Source of the DNA: Bacteroidales bacterium OttesenSCG-928-M11
Lineage (GTDB): Bacteria; Bacteroidota; Bacteroidia; Bacteroidales; Azobacteroidaceae
Direction: 5' to 3'
NCBI GenBank assembly: GCA_030265685.1
Contig: JAJDGO010000016.1
Span: 1 to 34,109 of the forward strand
Length of the DNA: 34,109 bases
The notes under the pieces were generated by a model that was given only the letters and a program-made list of their open reading frames with translations, was not told the origin of the DNA and did not search any database. This document shows, piece after piece, positions 7,871 to 15,039 of this stretch. The position numbers were made by a program, and so were the translations under genes. Numbering within the stretch: position 1 is the first letter of the stretch; every line of letters begins with the position of its first letter.

Positions 7871-9375
7871 GCATCATTCAATCCATAGCTCAATTATATT
7901 TCTCCTATTATTTAAAGGAGATAGACGTTTTCGTAAACAATCCATCTAAAGTACAAGAAAAGATATTCCGCTATTTACTTGAAAGTGGAAAACAAACCCT
8001 ATTTGGTGAGCAATATGGTTTCGATACAATTCGCAATATCGACGATTTCAGACAAAAAGTACCTCTTATGCGCTACGAGGATCTAAAACCCTATGTAGAA
8101 CAAATCATCGAAGGTAAGAATAAGAATGTACTTTGGAATAAACCGGTTCGTTGGTTTGCCATGTCTTCGGGGACAACTAAAGACAAAAGTAAATACATTC
8201 CGGTTACAGAAGAGTCTCTTCGCGACAGTCATTATAAATGTGGTAAGCAATTATTAGCTTTATATCTGGATGCTCATCCTGATTCTCGTTTTTTTTATGG
8301 GAAAACTATGGTTTTAGGAGGAAGTAAACAGATTAATACTTTGGGTGATCGACTTTTTACAGGAGATATTTCGGCTATTTTGATGAAACATCTTCCCTTT
8401 TGGGCAAAGAAACGTCGTACGCCGGAAGAAATAGCTCTTATCCCGGATTGGGAAACTAAGTTTGGAAAGTTGGTTGATTATGCAATAAAAACTGATATTC
8501 GCGCCATGATGGGAGTTCCCTCTTGGATGTTAGTTTTAATTCAGAAGATAGTAGAACAAACAGGTCGTCCAATGCATGAGATATGGCCCAATATTGACGT
8601 GTTTTTTCATGGAGGAGTTAACTTTACTCCATACGAAATACAGTTTAATCAACTATTTGAAAAAACAAACCTGCATTATTGGGAAACATATAATGCTTCG
8701 GAAGGTTTCTTCGGAATACAATATAAGCAAAATAGTCGCGATATGTTGCTTATGCTCGACAATAATATCTTTTATGAGTTTCTCCCGGTTAGCGAAATAG
8801 GATCGGAAAATCCTCGTACTCTTTTATTAGATGAAGTTAAAACCGGAGAGAATTATGCTCTGATCATAACAACGAACGGGGGACTTTGGCGTTATATGAT
8901 AGGCGATATGATTGAGTTTACTTCTACTCATCCCCACCTTATAAGGATAACCGGTCGTACTACTCACTATATTAATGCATTCGGCGAAGAACTTATTGTC
9001 GAAAACGCAGACAATGCTATCCGAAAAGCATCAGAACGTACAAATAGTATCTTTTCGGAATACACAGCTGCTCCTATCTTTTTCGGCAAAAAAGGAGGTG
9101 GAGCCCATGAATGGATGATAGAATTTGAAAAAATGCCGGAAGATTTAGAGCAATTTACAAATATTTTGGACGAAGAATTAAAGGCTCAAAATTCGGATTA
9201 CGAAGCAAAACGTTCCTATAATCTTTCTTTAAAGCAACCGATTGTTCATGCTCTTCCCAAAGGTACATTTTATGAATGGCTGAAGTCGCGCAATAAGCTC
9301 GGGGGACAAAACAAGATTCCTCGCCTAAGCAACGACAGTGTTTACATAGATAGTTTGCGGGACTTTATTCAATGA
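7867..9375 (+). CDS. GH3/JAR1-family adenylate-forming enzyme (GH3 auxin-responsive promoter family)
   Basis: This 502-residue cytoplasmic protein belongs to the GH3 branch of adenylate-forming (ANL) enzymes. In plants these link carboxylic acids to amino acids through an acyl-AMP intermediate; the bacterial substrate is not known. Visible features are KVPLMRYEDLKPYVE near the N-terminus and the nucleotide-binding loop FAMSSGTTKDKSKYIPVT (about residues 98-115). Further on are the helix and strand NLHYWETYNASEGFFG (adenine and acid pocket) and the hinge and C-terminal lid beginning LWRYMIGDMIEFTS and ITGRTTHYINAFGEELI. Length matches other Bacteroidetes GH3 proteins. The 4-bp overlap with the DUF1080 lipoprotein gene implies co-translation, but a shared pathway is not obvious. 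A tandem palindrome array starts 15 bp after its stop. Confidence 0.88.
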   Translation: MSIIQSIAQLYFSYYLKEIDVFVNNPSKVQEKIFRYLLESGKQTLFGEQYGFDTIRNIDDFRQKVPLMRYEDLKPYVEQIIEGKNKNVLWNKPVRWFAMSSGTTKDKSKYIPVTEESLRDSHYKCGKQLLALYLDAHPDSRFFYGKTMVLGGSKQINTLGDRLFTGDISAILMKHLPFWAKKRRTPEEIALIPDWETKFGKLVDYAIKTDIRAMMGVPSWMLVLIQKIVEQTGRPMHEIWPNIDVFFHGGVNFTPYEIQFNQLFEKTNLHYWETYNASEGFFGIQYKQNSRDMLLMLDNNIFYEFLPVSEIGSENPRTLLLDEVKTGENYALIITTNGGLWRYMIGDMIEFTSTHPHLIRITGRTTHYINAFGEELIVENADNAIRKASERTNSIFSEYTAAPIFFGKKGGGAHEWMIEFEKMPEDLEQFTNILDEELKAQNSDYEAKRSYNLSLKQPIVHALPKGTFYEWLKSRNKLGGQNKIPRLSNDSVYIDSLRDFIQ

Positions 9376-9390
9376 TTTTTTCCCTTGCTC

Positions 9391-9473
9391 AAGTTTTACT
9401 ATAACTTACTCAAAGTTTCCTAATAACTTTACTCAAGTTCTACAACAACTTGCCCCAAGTTTTACTATAACTT
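9391..9473. repeat. Array of four 17-bp palindromes at an exact 22-bp period (locus 1)
   Basis: Each unit reads AAGTT-N7-AACTT: 9391-9407, 9413-9429, 9435-9451 and 9457-9473. The 5-bp spacers are ACTCA, TACTC and GCCCC. The inner 7-mers are TTACTAT, TCCTAAT, CTACAAC and TTACTAT. All four units keep both 5-bp arms without error, while the interiors and spacers vary. A decayed fifth unit, GAGTT-N7-TTCTT, fits the same phase at 9479-9495. The array is non-coding, between the GH3 stop (9375) and the glmM terminator. The same element recurs at 32511-32593. Confidence 0.93.
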
Positions 9474-9517
9474 GAGATGAGTTGTGGGGTTTCTTCGATG
9501 CCCATCCCAAAAGTCAT

Positions 9518-9550
9518 AAAAAAAAATAAGCAGGTACTATGACCTGCTTA
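9518..9550 (-). terminator. glmM: Rho-independent terminator of glmM
   Basis: A perfect 9-bp stem (TAAGCAGGT at 9527-9535, ACCTGCTTA at 9542-9550) has a 6-nt loop. On the minus strand it is followed by a run of T (the A run at 9518-9526). It lies about 47 bp past the glmM stop and ends the rpe-to-glmM direction of transcription. Confidence 0.88.
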
Positions 9551-9597
9551 CTATCTTTAATTATTAATTTCTTTCTTTTTTCTTCAGTCTGCTAATA

Positions 9598-10959
9598 TTA
9601 TATCACCGAGTTTGCCAAGTCTTCTGCCTCCTCTTGTGTCATAGCTTCTGTATAAATACGGATGATCGGTTCGGTATTCGATTTGCGGAAGTGAACCCAT
9701 TTGTCCGGGAAGTCAACTTTTACTCCATCAATGTCATTGATAGGGTATTGAGAATATTTTTCCTTAATAGAGTTAAGTAGAGCATCAATATCAGTGTCTG
9801 GAGTTAAATCAAGTCGCTGTTTAGCCATATAGTAATTTGGATATTGTGCACGTAGTTCACTAACCGAAAGTTTTGATTTAGCTAATTGAGTAAGAAACAA
9901 TCCTATCCCAACCAAAGCATCTCTTCCATAGTGAGAAGCCGGATATATAATTCCTCCGTTGCCTTCTCCTCCGATAACAGCACCGGTTTCTTTCATTTTA
10001 GTTACTACATTAACTTCTCCTACTGCCGATGCGGTATAGTTTCCTCCGTGTTTTACGGTAATATCGCGCAAAGCTCTGGTTGAACTCATGTTTGATACCG
10101 TATTTCCTGGTGTATGGGAAAGAACATAGTCGGAAACTGCAACTAAAGTGTACTCTTCTCCGAACATACCACCTTTTTCGTCAACAATAACCAAGCGATC
10201 AACGTCGGGATCTACAACAAATCCGACATCCGCTTTTTTTGTTTTCATAGTATCCGAAATCTGAGTCAAGTTTTGTGGTAGTGGTTCCGGATTATGAGCA
10301 AATTCTCCTGTCGGTTCTGCATTTAATTCGATAATTTCTTTTGCTCCTAATGCCTTTAATAGTTTAGGAAGAACCACTCCTCCTACGGAGTTTACCGCAT
10401 CAAAAGCAATGGTAAATCCGGCTTGTTTAATCAAATCGGCATCAACCAACTCAAGTCCGAGAACATGTTCGATATGTTTTTGATCGTATGTATCATCTGT
10501 TCTAAGCTTTCCTAATTTATCTACCGGAGCAAAGTCGTAATTATCAGCCATCGAAAGCTTTAGTATTTCTTCTCCTTCAGCAGCACTTAGAAATTCGCCG
10601 CGTTCGTTTAATAGTTTCAAAGCATTCCATTGCTTAGGATTATGACTTGCTGTCAAGATAATTCCTCCTGCTGCTTTTTCCATTGTTACAGCTAACTCAG
10701 TAGTAGGAGTAGTTGCAAGACCAATATCAACAACATCGAATCCCATGCCCATAAGTGTACCAATAACAAGGTTGCGCACCATAGGTCCTGAAATGCGAGC
10801 GTCGCGCCCTAAAACGATTGTGTTCGACGGATTGTTTCTCTTGCGTATAAGAGTAGCATAGGCGGAAGTGAATTTAACAATATCAACCGGAGTTAAAGCA
10901 TCATCTACCCGGCCGCCAATGGTTCCCCGGATACCTGATATGGATTTAATAAGAGACAT
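9598..10959 (-). CDS. glmM: Phosphoglucosamine mutase (alpha-D-phosphohexomutase family)
   Basis: The likely reaction is glucosamine-6-phosphate to glucosamine-1-phosphate, needed for UDP-GlcNAc, peptidoglycan and LPS. All four phosphohexomutase signatures are present in 453 residues. These are the phosphoserine loop TASHNPKQWNALKL (Ser105), the metal loop DPDVDRLVIVD (D250, D252, D254), the sugar loop GEGNGGIIYP (331-340), and the phosphate-binding loop RKSNTEPIIRIY (425-436). RKSNTEP differs from the RxSGTEP of proteobacterial GlmM. It is the form I associate with Bacteroidetes and archaeal relatives, so phosphomannomutase or phosphoglucomutase activity cannot be excluded. It lies 27 bp after the DUF4827 gene and has its own terminator. 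The start is an ATG at 10959. Confidence 0.85.
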   Translation of the reverse strand: MSLIKSISGIRGTIGGRVDDALTPVDIVKFTSAYATLIRKRNNPSNTIVLGRDARISGPMVRNLVIGTLMGMGFDVVDIGLATTPTTELAVTMEKAAGGIILTASHNPKQWNALKLLNERGEFLSAAEGEEILKLSMADNYDFAPVDKLGKLRTDDTYDQKHIEHVLGLELVDADLIKQAGFTIAFDAVNSVGGVVLPKLLKALGAKEIIELNAEPTGEFAHNPEPLPQNLTQISDTMKTKKADVGFVVDPDVDRLVIVDEKGGMFGEEYTLVAVSDYVLSHTPGNTVSNMSSTRALRDITVKHGGNYTASAVGEVNVVTKMKETGAVIGGEGNGGIIYPASHYGRDALVGIGLFLTQLAKSKLSVSELRAQYPNYYMAKQRLDLTPDTDIDALLNSIKEKYSQYPINDIDGVKVDFPDKWVHFRKSNTEPIIRIYTEAMTQEEAEDLANSVI

Positions 10960-10986
10960 AATATATTAATAAAAGTATTGATCGAT

Positions 10987-11544
10987 TTAATAAAATCGAG
11001 TGTATTGTAAGTTTTTATAGTATCGTGCTACATAATAAGTTCTATCAGATGAACTTCCAATTTTCGAAGGGACTATAAGGTTAACTATCGCTCCTTCTCC
11101 TACATGTTCTAATACTTCTGCCCAACCAACGCAAGCCGGATGAGTATAAGTACTTGAAATACCATAGCTAAACTCGTATGGAAGTTGGTAATAAGGATCG
11201 GGAGAAAATTTTGCGCTCTCATCTCCTGATACATAACCGGCTATATCATAAGAATAATCGAAACGAACAGTCACGTCTGTTTTGTATAAACTGGCTCGTT
11301 TACCGTTGCCCGAGTCAACAACATTAATATAAAGTCCGCTATTAGTAAGATAATATTCGTTTTCTTTGAATACTCCGTTTGACGGATATTTTGTTGTGGT
11401 TTTAAATCCTTCTCGATCAACAAAACGATCTACTGCTTTTTGCTCGTCGCGTAACATTTCTTGCGCCGACTTTGATTTACTACATGCCGGTAGTAATATG
11501 AAAAGAAGGGCAAAACTTACGATCAGTACGATTGATTTCTTCAT
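10987..11544 (-). CDS. DUF4827-type lipoprotein, FKBP-like
   Basis: A 185-residue envelope lipoprotein: MKKSIVLIVSFALLFILLPAC gives a signal peptide with lipobox Cys21. After it come a charged helix (EMLRDEQKAVDRFVDREGF), then YYLTNSGLYINVVDSGNGKRA and a C-terminal part, GEGAIVNLIVPSKIGSS, with the layout of FKBP-type peptidyl-prolyl isomerase folds. I match it to DUF4827, a family commonly found next to glmM and a DHH phosphoesterase in Bacteroidales. I chose the ATG at 11544. A longer reading from 11565 needs TTG and puts seven residues before the signal peptide. A -7 box (TATCTTTG) sits just upstream inside a 30-nt inverted repeat. Isomerase activity is not established by sequence. Confidence 0.78.
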   Translation of the reverse strand: MKKSIVLIVSFALLFILLPACSKSKSAQEMLRDEQKAVDRFVDREGFKTTTKYPSNGVFKENEYYLTNSGLYINVVDSGNGKRASLYKTDVTVRFDYSYDIAGYVSGDESAKFSPDPYYQLPYEFSYGISSTYTHPACVGWAEVLEHVGEGAIVNLIVPSKIGSSSDRTYYVARYYKNLQYTRFY

Positions 11545-11562
11545 TATATGCTGTTTTGCGGA

Positions 11563-11592
11563 CAAAGATAAGAAAACTCTTTCTTATCTTTG
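11563..11592. promoter_or_regulatory. 30-nt perfect inverted repeat carrying a TAnnTTTG box in each arm
   Basis: The arms CAAAGATAAGAAA (11563-11575) and TTTCTTATCTTTG (11580-11592) pair over 13 bp around a 4-nt loop. Each arm contains TATCTTTG reading outwards, one on the minus strand towards the DUF4827 gene (11570-11563) and one on the plus strand towards the DHH gene's 3' end (11585-11592). No T-tract follows on the minus strand, so a plain terminator is less likely than a promoter, an operator or an mRNA-end hairpin. Confidence 0.6.
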
Positions 11593-11601
11593 CTTAATTA
11601 A

Positions 11602-12624
11602 TTATAATAAATCCTTGAATAAAGGCAATGATTTTTCAAAGTGCTTGATCGCATCTTCCAATGATCCACGATATTCTCCTCCGGAAGCATTTAAGTGACC
11701 TCCACCTCCGAATACTTCTGCCGCAAATTTATTGCTTGGGAAATCACCTTTCGAACGAAGTGATACCTTTACATAGTCTTCTTCTTCCCGAATAAAGACC
11801 GAGAAAACAATATTCTCAATACTTAATGGAATATTAACAAAACCTTCGGTATCTCCTTTTTTCCACTGAAATTTTTTTCTATCTTCGAGCGATAAGAATA
11901 TAAGCGATGTCTTATACTCTTCGTATATCTTCATTTTTTCGTAGAGAGCATATCCTTGAAGTCTTACTCGTGTTTCTGTGTAATCATTATAAACTTTAGA
12001 ATAAATTTCATCTTTATTTATTCCTAATTTAAGTAGTTCGCTGATTATGTAATAGATAGCAGGTTGATTAGAGTTATAAGTAAAGGCTCCTGTATCGGTC
12101 ATCATTCCGGTATAAATACATTCGGCGCACTTTTTAGTTATATATTCGTACATTCCCATCCTACAAATAAATCGAAAGACCAGTTCGCTGGTTGAAGATA
12201 TTGTAGGATAACTAATAGAAATATCGCAAAAGTTATCGGGTTCTAAGTGATGATCAATAAGAATCTTTTTTGCTTTCGCTTTTTCAACCAAAGGGGCTAC
12301 ATGTTCAATACGAGACAATGTATTAAAATCTAAACAGAAAATGAGCTCGGCATTGTCTATTAACTCGGCTGCTAATTCTTTTTTTCGATCAGCTAATATA
12401 ATGTCTTTGCTACAGGGAAGCCATTTGAGAAACTCGGGAAAGTTGTCCGGCATGATAATGTTTACATTTTTTCCAATTTCATTCAGAAAATGAGAAAGGG
12501 CCAAAGAAGATCCTAATGCATCTCCATCGGGGGAAACATGTGATACAATCACTATATTATCATACTTGTCGATTATTTTTTTTGCTTGTTGGATAAGTTG
12601 TTCGTCAATGACTTTGTTTAGCAT
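11602..12624 (-). CDS. DHH-family phosphoesterase (NrnA-like oligoribonuclease / pAp phosphatase)
   Basis: This 340-residue cytoplasmic enzyme probably degrades short RNA oligonucleotides (nanoRNA or linear dinucleotides) and perhaps pAp. Motif I is IVIVSHVSPDGDALGSS (H29, D33, D35). Motif II is CLDFNTLSRIE (D99). The DHH motif is LIDHHLEPD (D124, H125, H126), and motif IV is MMTDTGAF (D177). The C-terminal DHHA1 domain ends in the substrate loop FGGGGHLNASGG (306-317). I start it at the ATG at 12624 (MLNKVIDEQL), the usual start of Bacteroidales homologues. The upstream ATG at 12660 would add MDYTTFAKNKKK, which is encoded by the -7 box and leader and overlaps comEC. DUF4827 follows with a hairpin in between. 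Confidence 0.87.
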   Translation of the reverse strand: MLNKVIDEQLIQQAKKIIDKYDNIVIVSHVSPDGDALGSSLALSHFLNEIGKNVNIIMPDNFPEFLKWLPCSKDIILADRKKELAAELIDNAELIFCLDFNTLSRIEHVAPLVEKAKAKKILIDHHLEPDNFCDISISYPTISSTSELVFRFICRMGMYEYITKKCAECIYTGMMTDTGAFTYNSNQPAIYYIISELLKLGINKDEIYSKVYNDYTETRVRLQGYALYEKMKIYEEYKTSLIFLSLEDRKKFQWKKGDTEGFVNIPLSIENIVFSVFIREEEDYVKVSLRSKGDFPSNKFAAEVFGGGGHLNASGGEYRGSLEDAIKHFEKSLPLFKDLL

Positions 12625-12637
12625 CTTTTTTTTATTT

Positions 12638-14209
12638 TTAGCAAAGGTAGTATAATCCATTCACTAACGCAAGTAAGAAAAGAAGATAAAACCATAGAAC
12701 CTGCTTCTTGGATATTCCTATCCCACATAGGATAAAAGCAAGATAAAGGCTTAAGGTTTGGAACGAATCGATGTATATTTCAGATATTGAACTATAAGGA
12801 ATAGAATTGAGCCAAGTGATAAGATGAATCATTAATTCTAAAACCTTATTTAATATAATGGCATCTTGAAAATAAATGGAAATGAGCAAAGATAGGGGTA
12901 TTAAACATAAAATAAGGCTCGTCAAAGGAATTAATAAAATATTTGTCAACAAAAAGAGAGTAGGGATGTGGTGGAAATAATAGATAGATAAGGGAAGTAC
13001 TCCTATTTGAGCCGCGAGGGATATGTATATGATGTTCCAAGTATAGTTTAGAATCTTATTTTCGGAGGAGTAAATTTTATTTGAAAGAGGATTTAGAATA
13101 ATAATCGCTATTACGGCGAGAAAACTGAGTTGAAAACTAATATTATATAGCAAAAGCGGATTAAATAAAAGCATAAGGAAAGCAGTTGCAGCTGTAGAAT
13201 TAAGAGAAAAAGCCCGATAGTAAAAAGTATATCCGATAATCCAAATACTTGTCATCCCGGCTGCCCGGTTTACAGAAGGAGAAAATCCTGTCATAAAAGC
13301 AAATCCCCAAATCAAAGGAAGCACAATTAGTAAACGAAAGAGTCGACCTTTAGGACTTACATTCATAAAAGAAAAAAAATAAAATAATATCCCAAAAACA
13401 ACATTGAAATGTAAGCCCGAGATTGCGAGTATATGTCCGGCTCCTACGTTTGCAAATTTTTCTTTTAAGTTTTTGTCTAAATCATTTTTATATCCAAACA
13501 TAAGGGCCGATGCTAAAGCATAGGAATCTTTGTCTGGGATTATGATTTGAAGTTGCTTTAAAAGTGATCTACGAATAGCTAAAGCTTGATATTTTAACTT
13601 TTCGTAGCAAGGAATTGGAATATCTATTAGTTTCCAATCATTTTCTTTTATAAATCCTGTTGCGGCGATGGATTGTTTTCTTAGATAAAGAGGGTAATCA
13701 AACTTGGATTGCGAAAATTGTTTAGGTTTAGTAAGATTTGCTTTAATGTGAATACTTTGTCCGGGAAGAAAAAAAGACTCTTTGGCTTGCTGTTTAGGCA
13801 AATAGATAATGATTTTTTTATTTTGGACATCCGAATTGATTTGTTTTTCTGCAGATAGTATACGAGCTTTATACATAATACTACGAGGCTTTTCCACCGG
13901 TTCTTCCAATATGCGTATGATGTATTGATATTCTTTGGATGAAATTTCCCAATCAGACTCTTTCCACGCTTGCCTACTTAAATAACTTCCGGCGAATAAT
14001 AAGAAAAAAGCGATCCCGATTCCATATATCCATCGCATAGAATAAGAGACTTGATATTTGGAGATAAAAGAAAGAATAAGTAAGGTTATGGACAAAATAA
14101 TAAAAAGCGGGTAGATATTTTTCATATCTACGTGATATTGTATAACGATTCCGGATATAAAGAATAATATCAAGCGGGAGAATGGCTCTCGCAGTATAGG
14201 TTTTGGCAT
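12638..14209 (-). CDS. comEC: ComEC/Rec2-type DNA channel protein, short form
   Basis: An inner-membrane protein of 523 residues expected to carry single-stranded DNA across the inner membrane during uptake. It has N-terminal membrane helices (RLILFFISGIVIQYH, then YPLFIILSITLLILSF). A soluble DUF4131/OB-like section follows at about 90-190 (YIIRILEEPVEKPRS, LPGQSIHIKANLTKPK). The Competence domain, about 220-520, holds the family motif GAGHILAISGLHFNVVFGI near residues 252-270 and many helices. It ends at LALVNGLYYLC without the metallo-beta-lactamase domain that makes up the last third of Bacillus ComEC (about 770 residues). The stop codon is clean, with no obvious remnant downstream. It is 35 bp after rpe, so co-transcription is likely. 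Confidence 0.85.
   Translation of the reverse strand: MPKPILREPFSRLILFFISGIVIQYHVDMKNIYPLFIILSITLLILSFISKYQVSYSMRWIYGIGIAFFLLFAGSYLSRQAWKESDWEISSKEYQYIIRILEEPVEKPRSIMYKARILSAEKQINSDVQNKKIIIYLPKQQAKESFFLPGQSIHIKANLTKPKQFSQSKFDYPLYLRKQSIAATGFIKENDWKLIDIPIPCYEKLKYQALAIRRSLLKQLQIIIPDKDSYALASALMFGYKNDLDKNLKEKFANVGAGHILAISGLHFNVVFGILFYFFSFMNVSPKGRLFRLLIVLPLIWGFAFMTGFSPSVNRAAGMTSIWIIGYTFYYRAFSLNSTAATAFLMLLFNPLLLYNISFQLSFLAVIAIIILNPLSNKIYSSENKILNYTWNIIYISLAAQIGVLPLSIYYFHHIPTLFLLTNILLIPLTSLILCLIPLSLLISIYFQDAIILNKVLELMIHLITWLNSIPYSSISEIYIDSFQTLSLYLAFILCGIGISKKQVLWFYLLFLLALVNGLYYLC
12642..12672 (-). promoter_or_regulatory. Promoter of the DHH phosphoesterase gene, inside the comEC 3' end
   Basis: On the minus strand TTG (12672-12670) is followed after 20 bp by TACCTTTG (12649-12642), an exact match to the Bacteroidetes -7 box. 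It overlaps the last codons of comEC and lies 17 bp before the ATG at 12624. It supports that start over 12660, since a transcript from it would begin downstream of 12660. Confidence 0.7.
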
Positions 14210-14244
14210 CGATGTTGGTTAGTAACAGTGAGATTGCTCTATCT

Positions 14245-14898
14245 CTAAAAGCTTCGCTTCATAGTTTGTATGTATTCGATCGGATTATCGGCACTAAATA
14301 CGGCATTTCCGGCAACAAGAACATTGGCTCCGGCTTCGACTAATAGCTTTCCGGTTTCCATATTTACTCCTCCGTCAACTTCAATAAGCGTATTCAATCC
14401 TCGTTTTTCGATCATATCCCTTAGTCGGTATATTTTATTTAATGAATTTGGAATAAACTTTTGTCCGCCGAATCCAGGATTAACCGACATGATTAATACC
14501 ATATCGATTTGGTCAAGTATATCTGTTAATAGTTCTACCGGAGTATGAGGATTTAATGCAACTCCGGCTTTCATTCCTGCATCTTTAATTTGCTGAACTA
14601 TCCTGTCTAAATGAATACAGGCCTCATAATGAACGGTTAATGTTTCAATTCCAAAATCTCGGAAACGAGTAATGAATTTTTGTGGTTCAACAATCATCAA
14701 ATGAGCGTCTAAAGATTTGTTAGTAATACTCGACAACCGTTCTATAACAGGAAACCCGATCGAAATATTCGGAACAAAGACACCATCCATAATATCAAGG
14801 TGAAACCAATCTGCTTCACTTTGATTAAGCATTTCTACATCTCGTTCTACATTCAAAAAATCAGCAGATAATAAAGAAGGGGCTAATAGGAATGACAT
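14245..14898 (-). CDS. rpe: Ribulose-phosphate 3-epimerase
   Basis: Interconverts ribulose-5-phosphate and xylulose-5-phosphate in the pentose phosphate pathway. This TIM barrel of 217 residues has APSLLSADF near the start, the catalytic HLDIMDGVFVPNI (H33, D35), DAHLMI, SVNPGFGGQKF and the second catalytic aspartate in EVDGGVN. NVLVAGNAVF forms the phosphate site. I start at the ATG at 14898 (MSFLLAPSLL). The open frame runs 43 codons further upstream, but those codons read through a promoter and a terminator and the resulting residues are not Rpe-like. It is the first gene of the rpe-comEC segment. Confidence 0.95.
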   Translation of the reverse strand: MSFLLAPSLLSADFLNVERDVEMLNQSEADWFHLDIMDGVFVPNISIGFPVIERLSSITNKSLDAHLMIVEPQKFITRFRDFGIETLTVHYEACIHLDRIVQQIKDAGMKAGVALNPHTPVELLTDILDQIDMVLIMSVNPGFGGQKFIPNSLNKIYRLRDMIEKRGLNTLIEVDGGVNMETGKLLVEAGANVLVAGNAVFSADNPIEYIQTMKRSF

Positions 14899-14913
14899 AA
14901 ATAGTTTTTTTTG

Positions 14914-14921
14914 CAAAGATA
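14914..14921 (-). promoter_or_regulatory. rpe: -7 box of the rpe promoter
   Basis: TATCTTTG followed by C on the minus strand is an exact -7 box, 15 bp before the rpe ATG at 14898. I see no clear TTG at the -33 position (only TTTC). The 5' leader should be very short. Confidence 0.6.
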
Positions 14922-14982
14922 GGAAAATTAATATGAATCTTGAAATTGAAGGATAAGCTTTCTGATTAGAATAGTTTAAAAG

Positions 14983-15014
14983 AAATAAAGCATCCTTTTC
15001 GGGATGCTTTATTT
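14983..15014 (-). terminator. Rho-independent terminator downstream of the BACON-like T9SS protein gene
   Basis: A perfect 13-bp stem (AAATAAAGCATCC at 14983-14995, GGATGCTTTATTT at 15002-15014) has a 6-nt loop and is followed on the minus strand by a T-rich stretch (TTTATTTCTTTT). It lies 26 bp past the stop at 15040 and separates the uptake locus from rpe. Confidence 0.88.
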
Positions 15015-15039
15015 TATAGTATATCAATAAAAAGATTGA

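Noticed and set aside
9391-9473. Array units as anticodon-arm mimics: 5-bp stem, 7-nt loop, U at loop position 2 and A at position 6, as in tRNA
   Set aside because: No D-arm, T-arm or acceptor stem surrounds any unit, the stems are weak (one G-C pair), and the T/A positions are explained by the inner symmetry of the palindrome.
14899-15027. 43-codon N-terminal extension of rpe
   Set aside because: The extra codons cover an exact -7 box and a terminator, and the residues have no counterpart in Rpe, which starts at MSFLLAPSLL.
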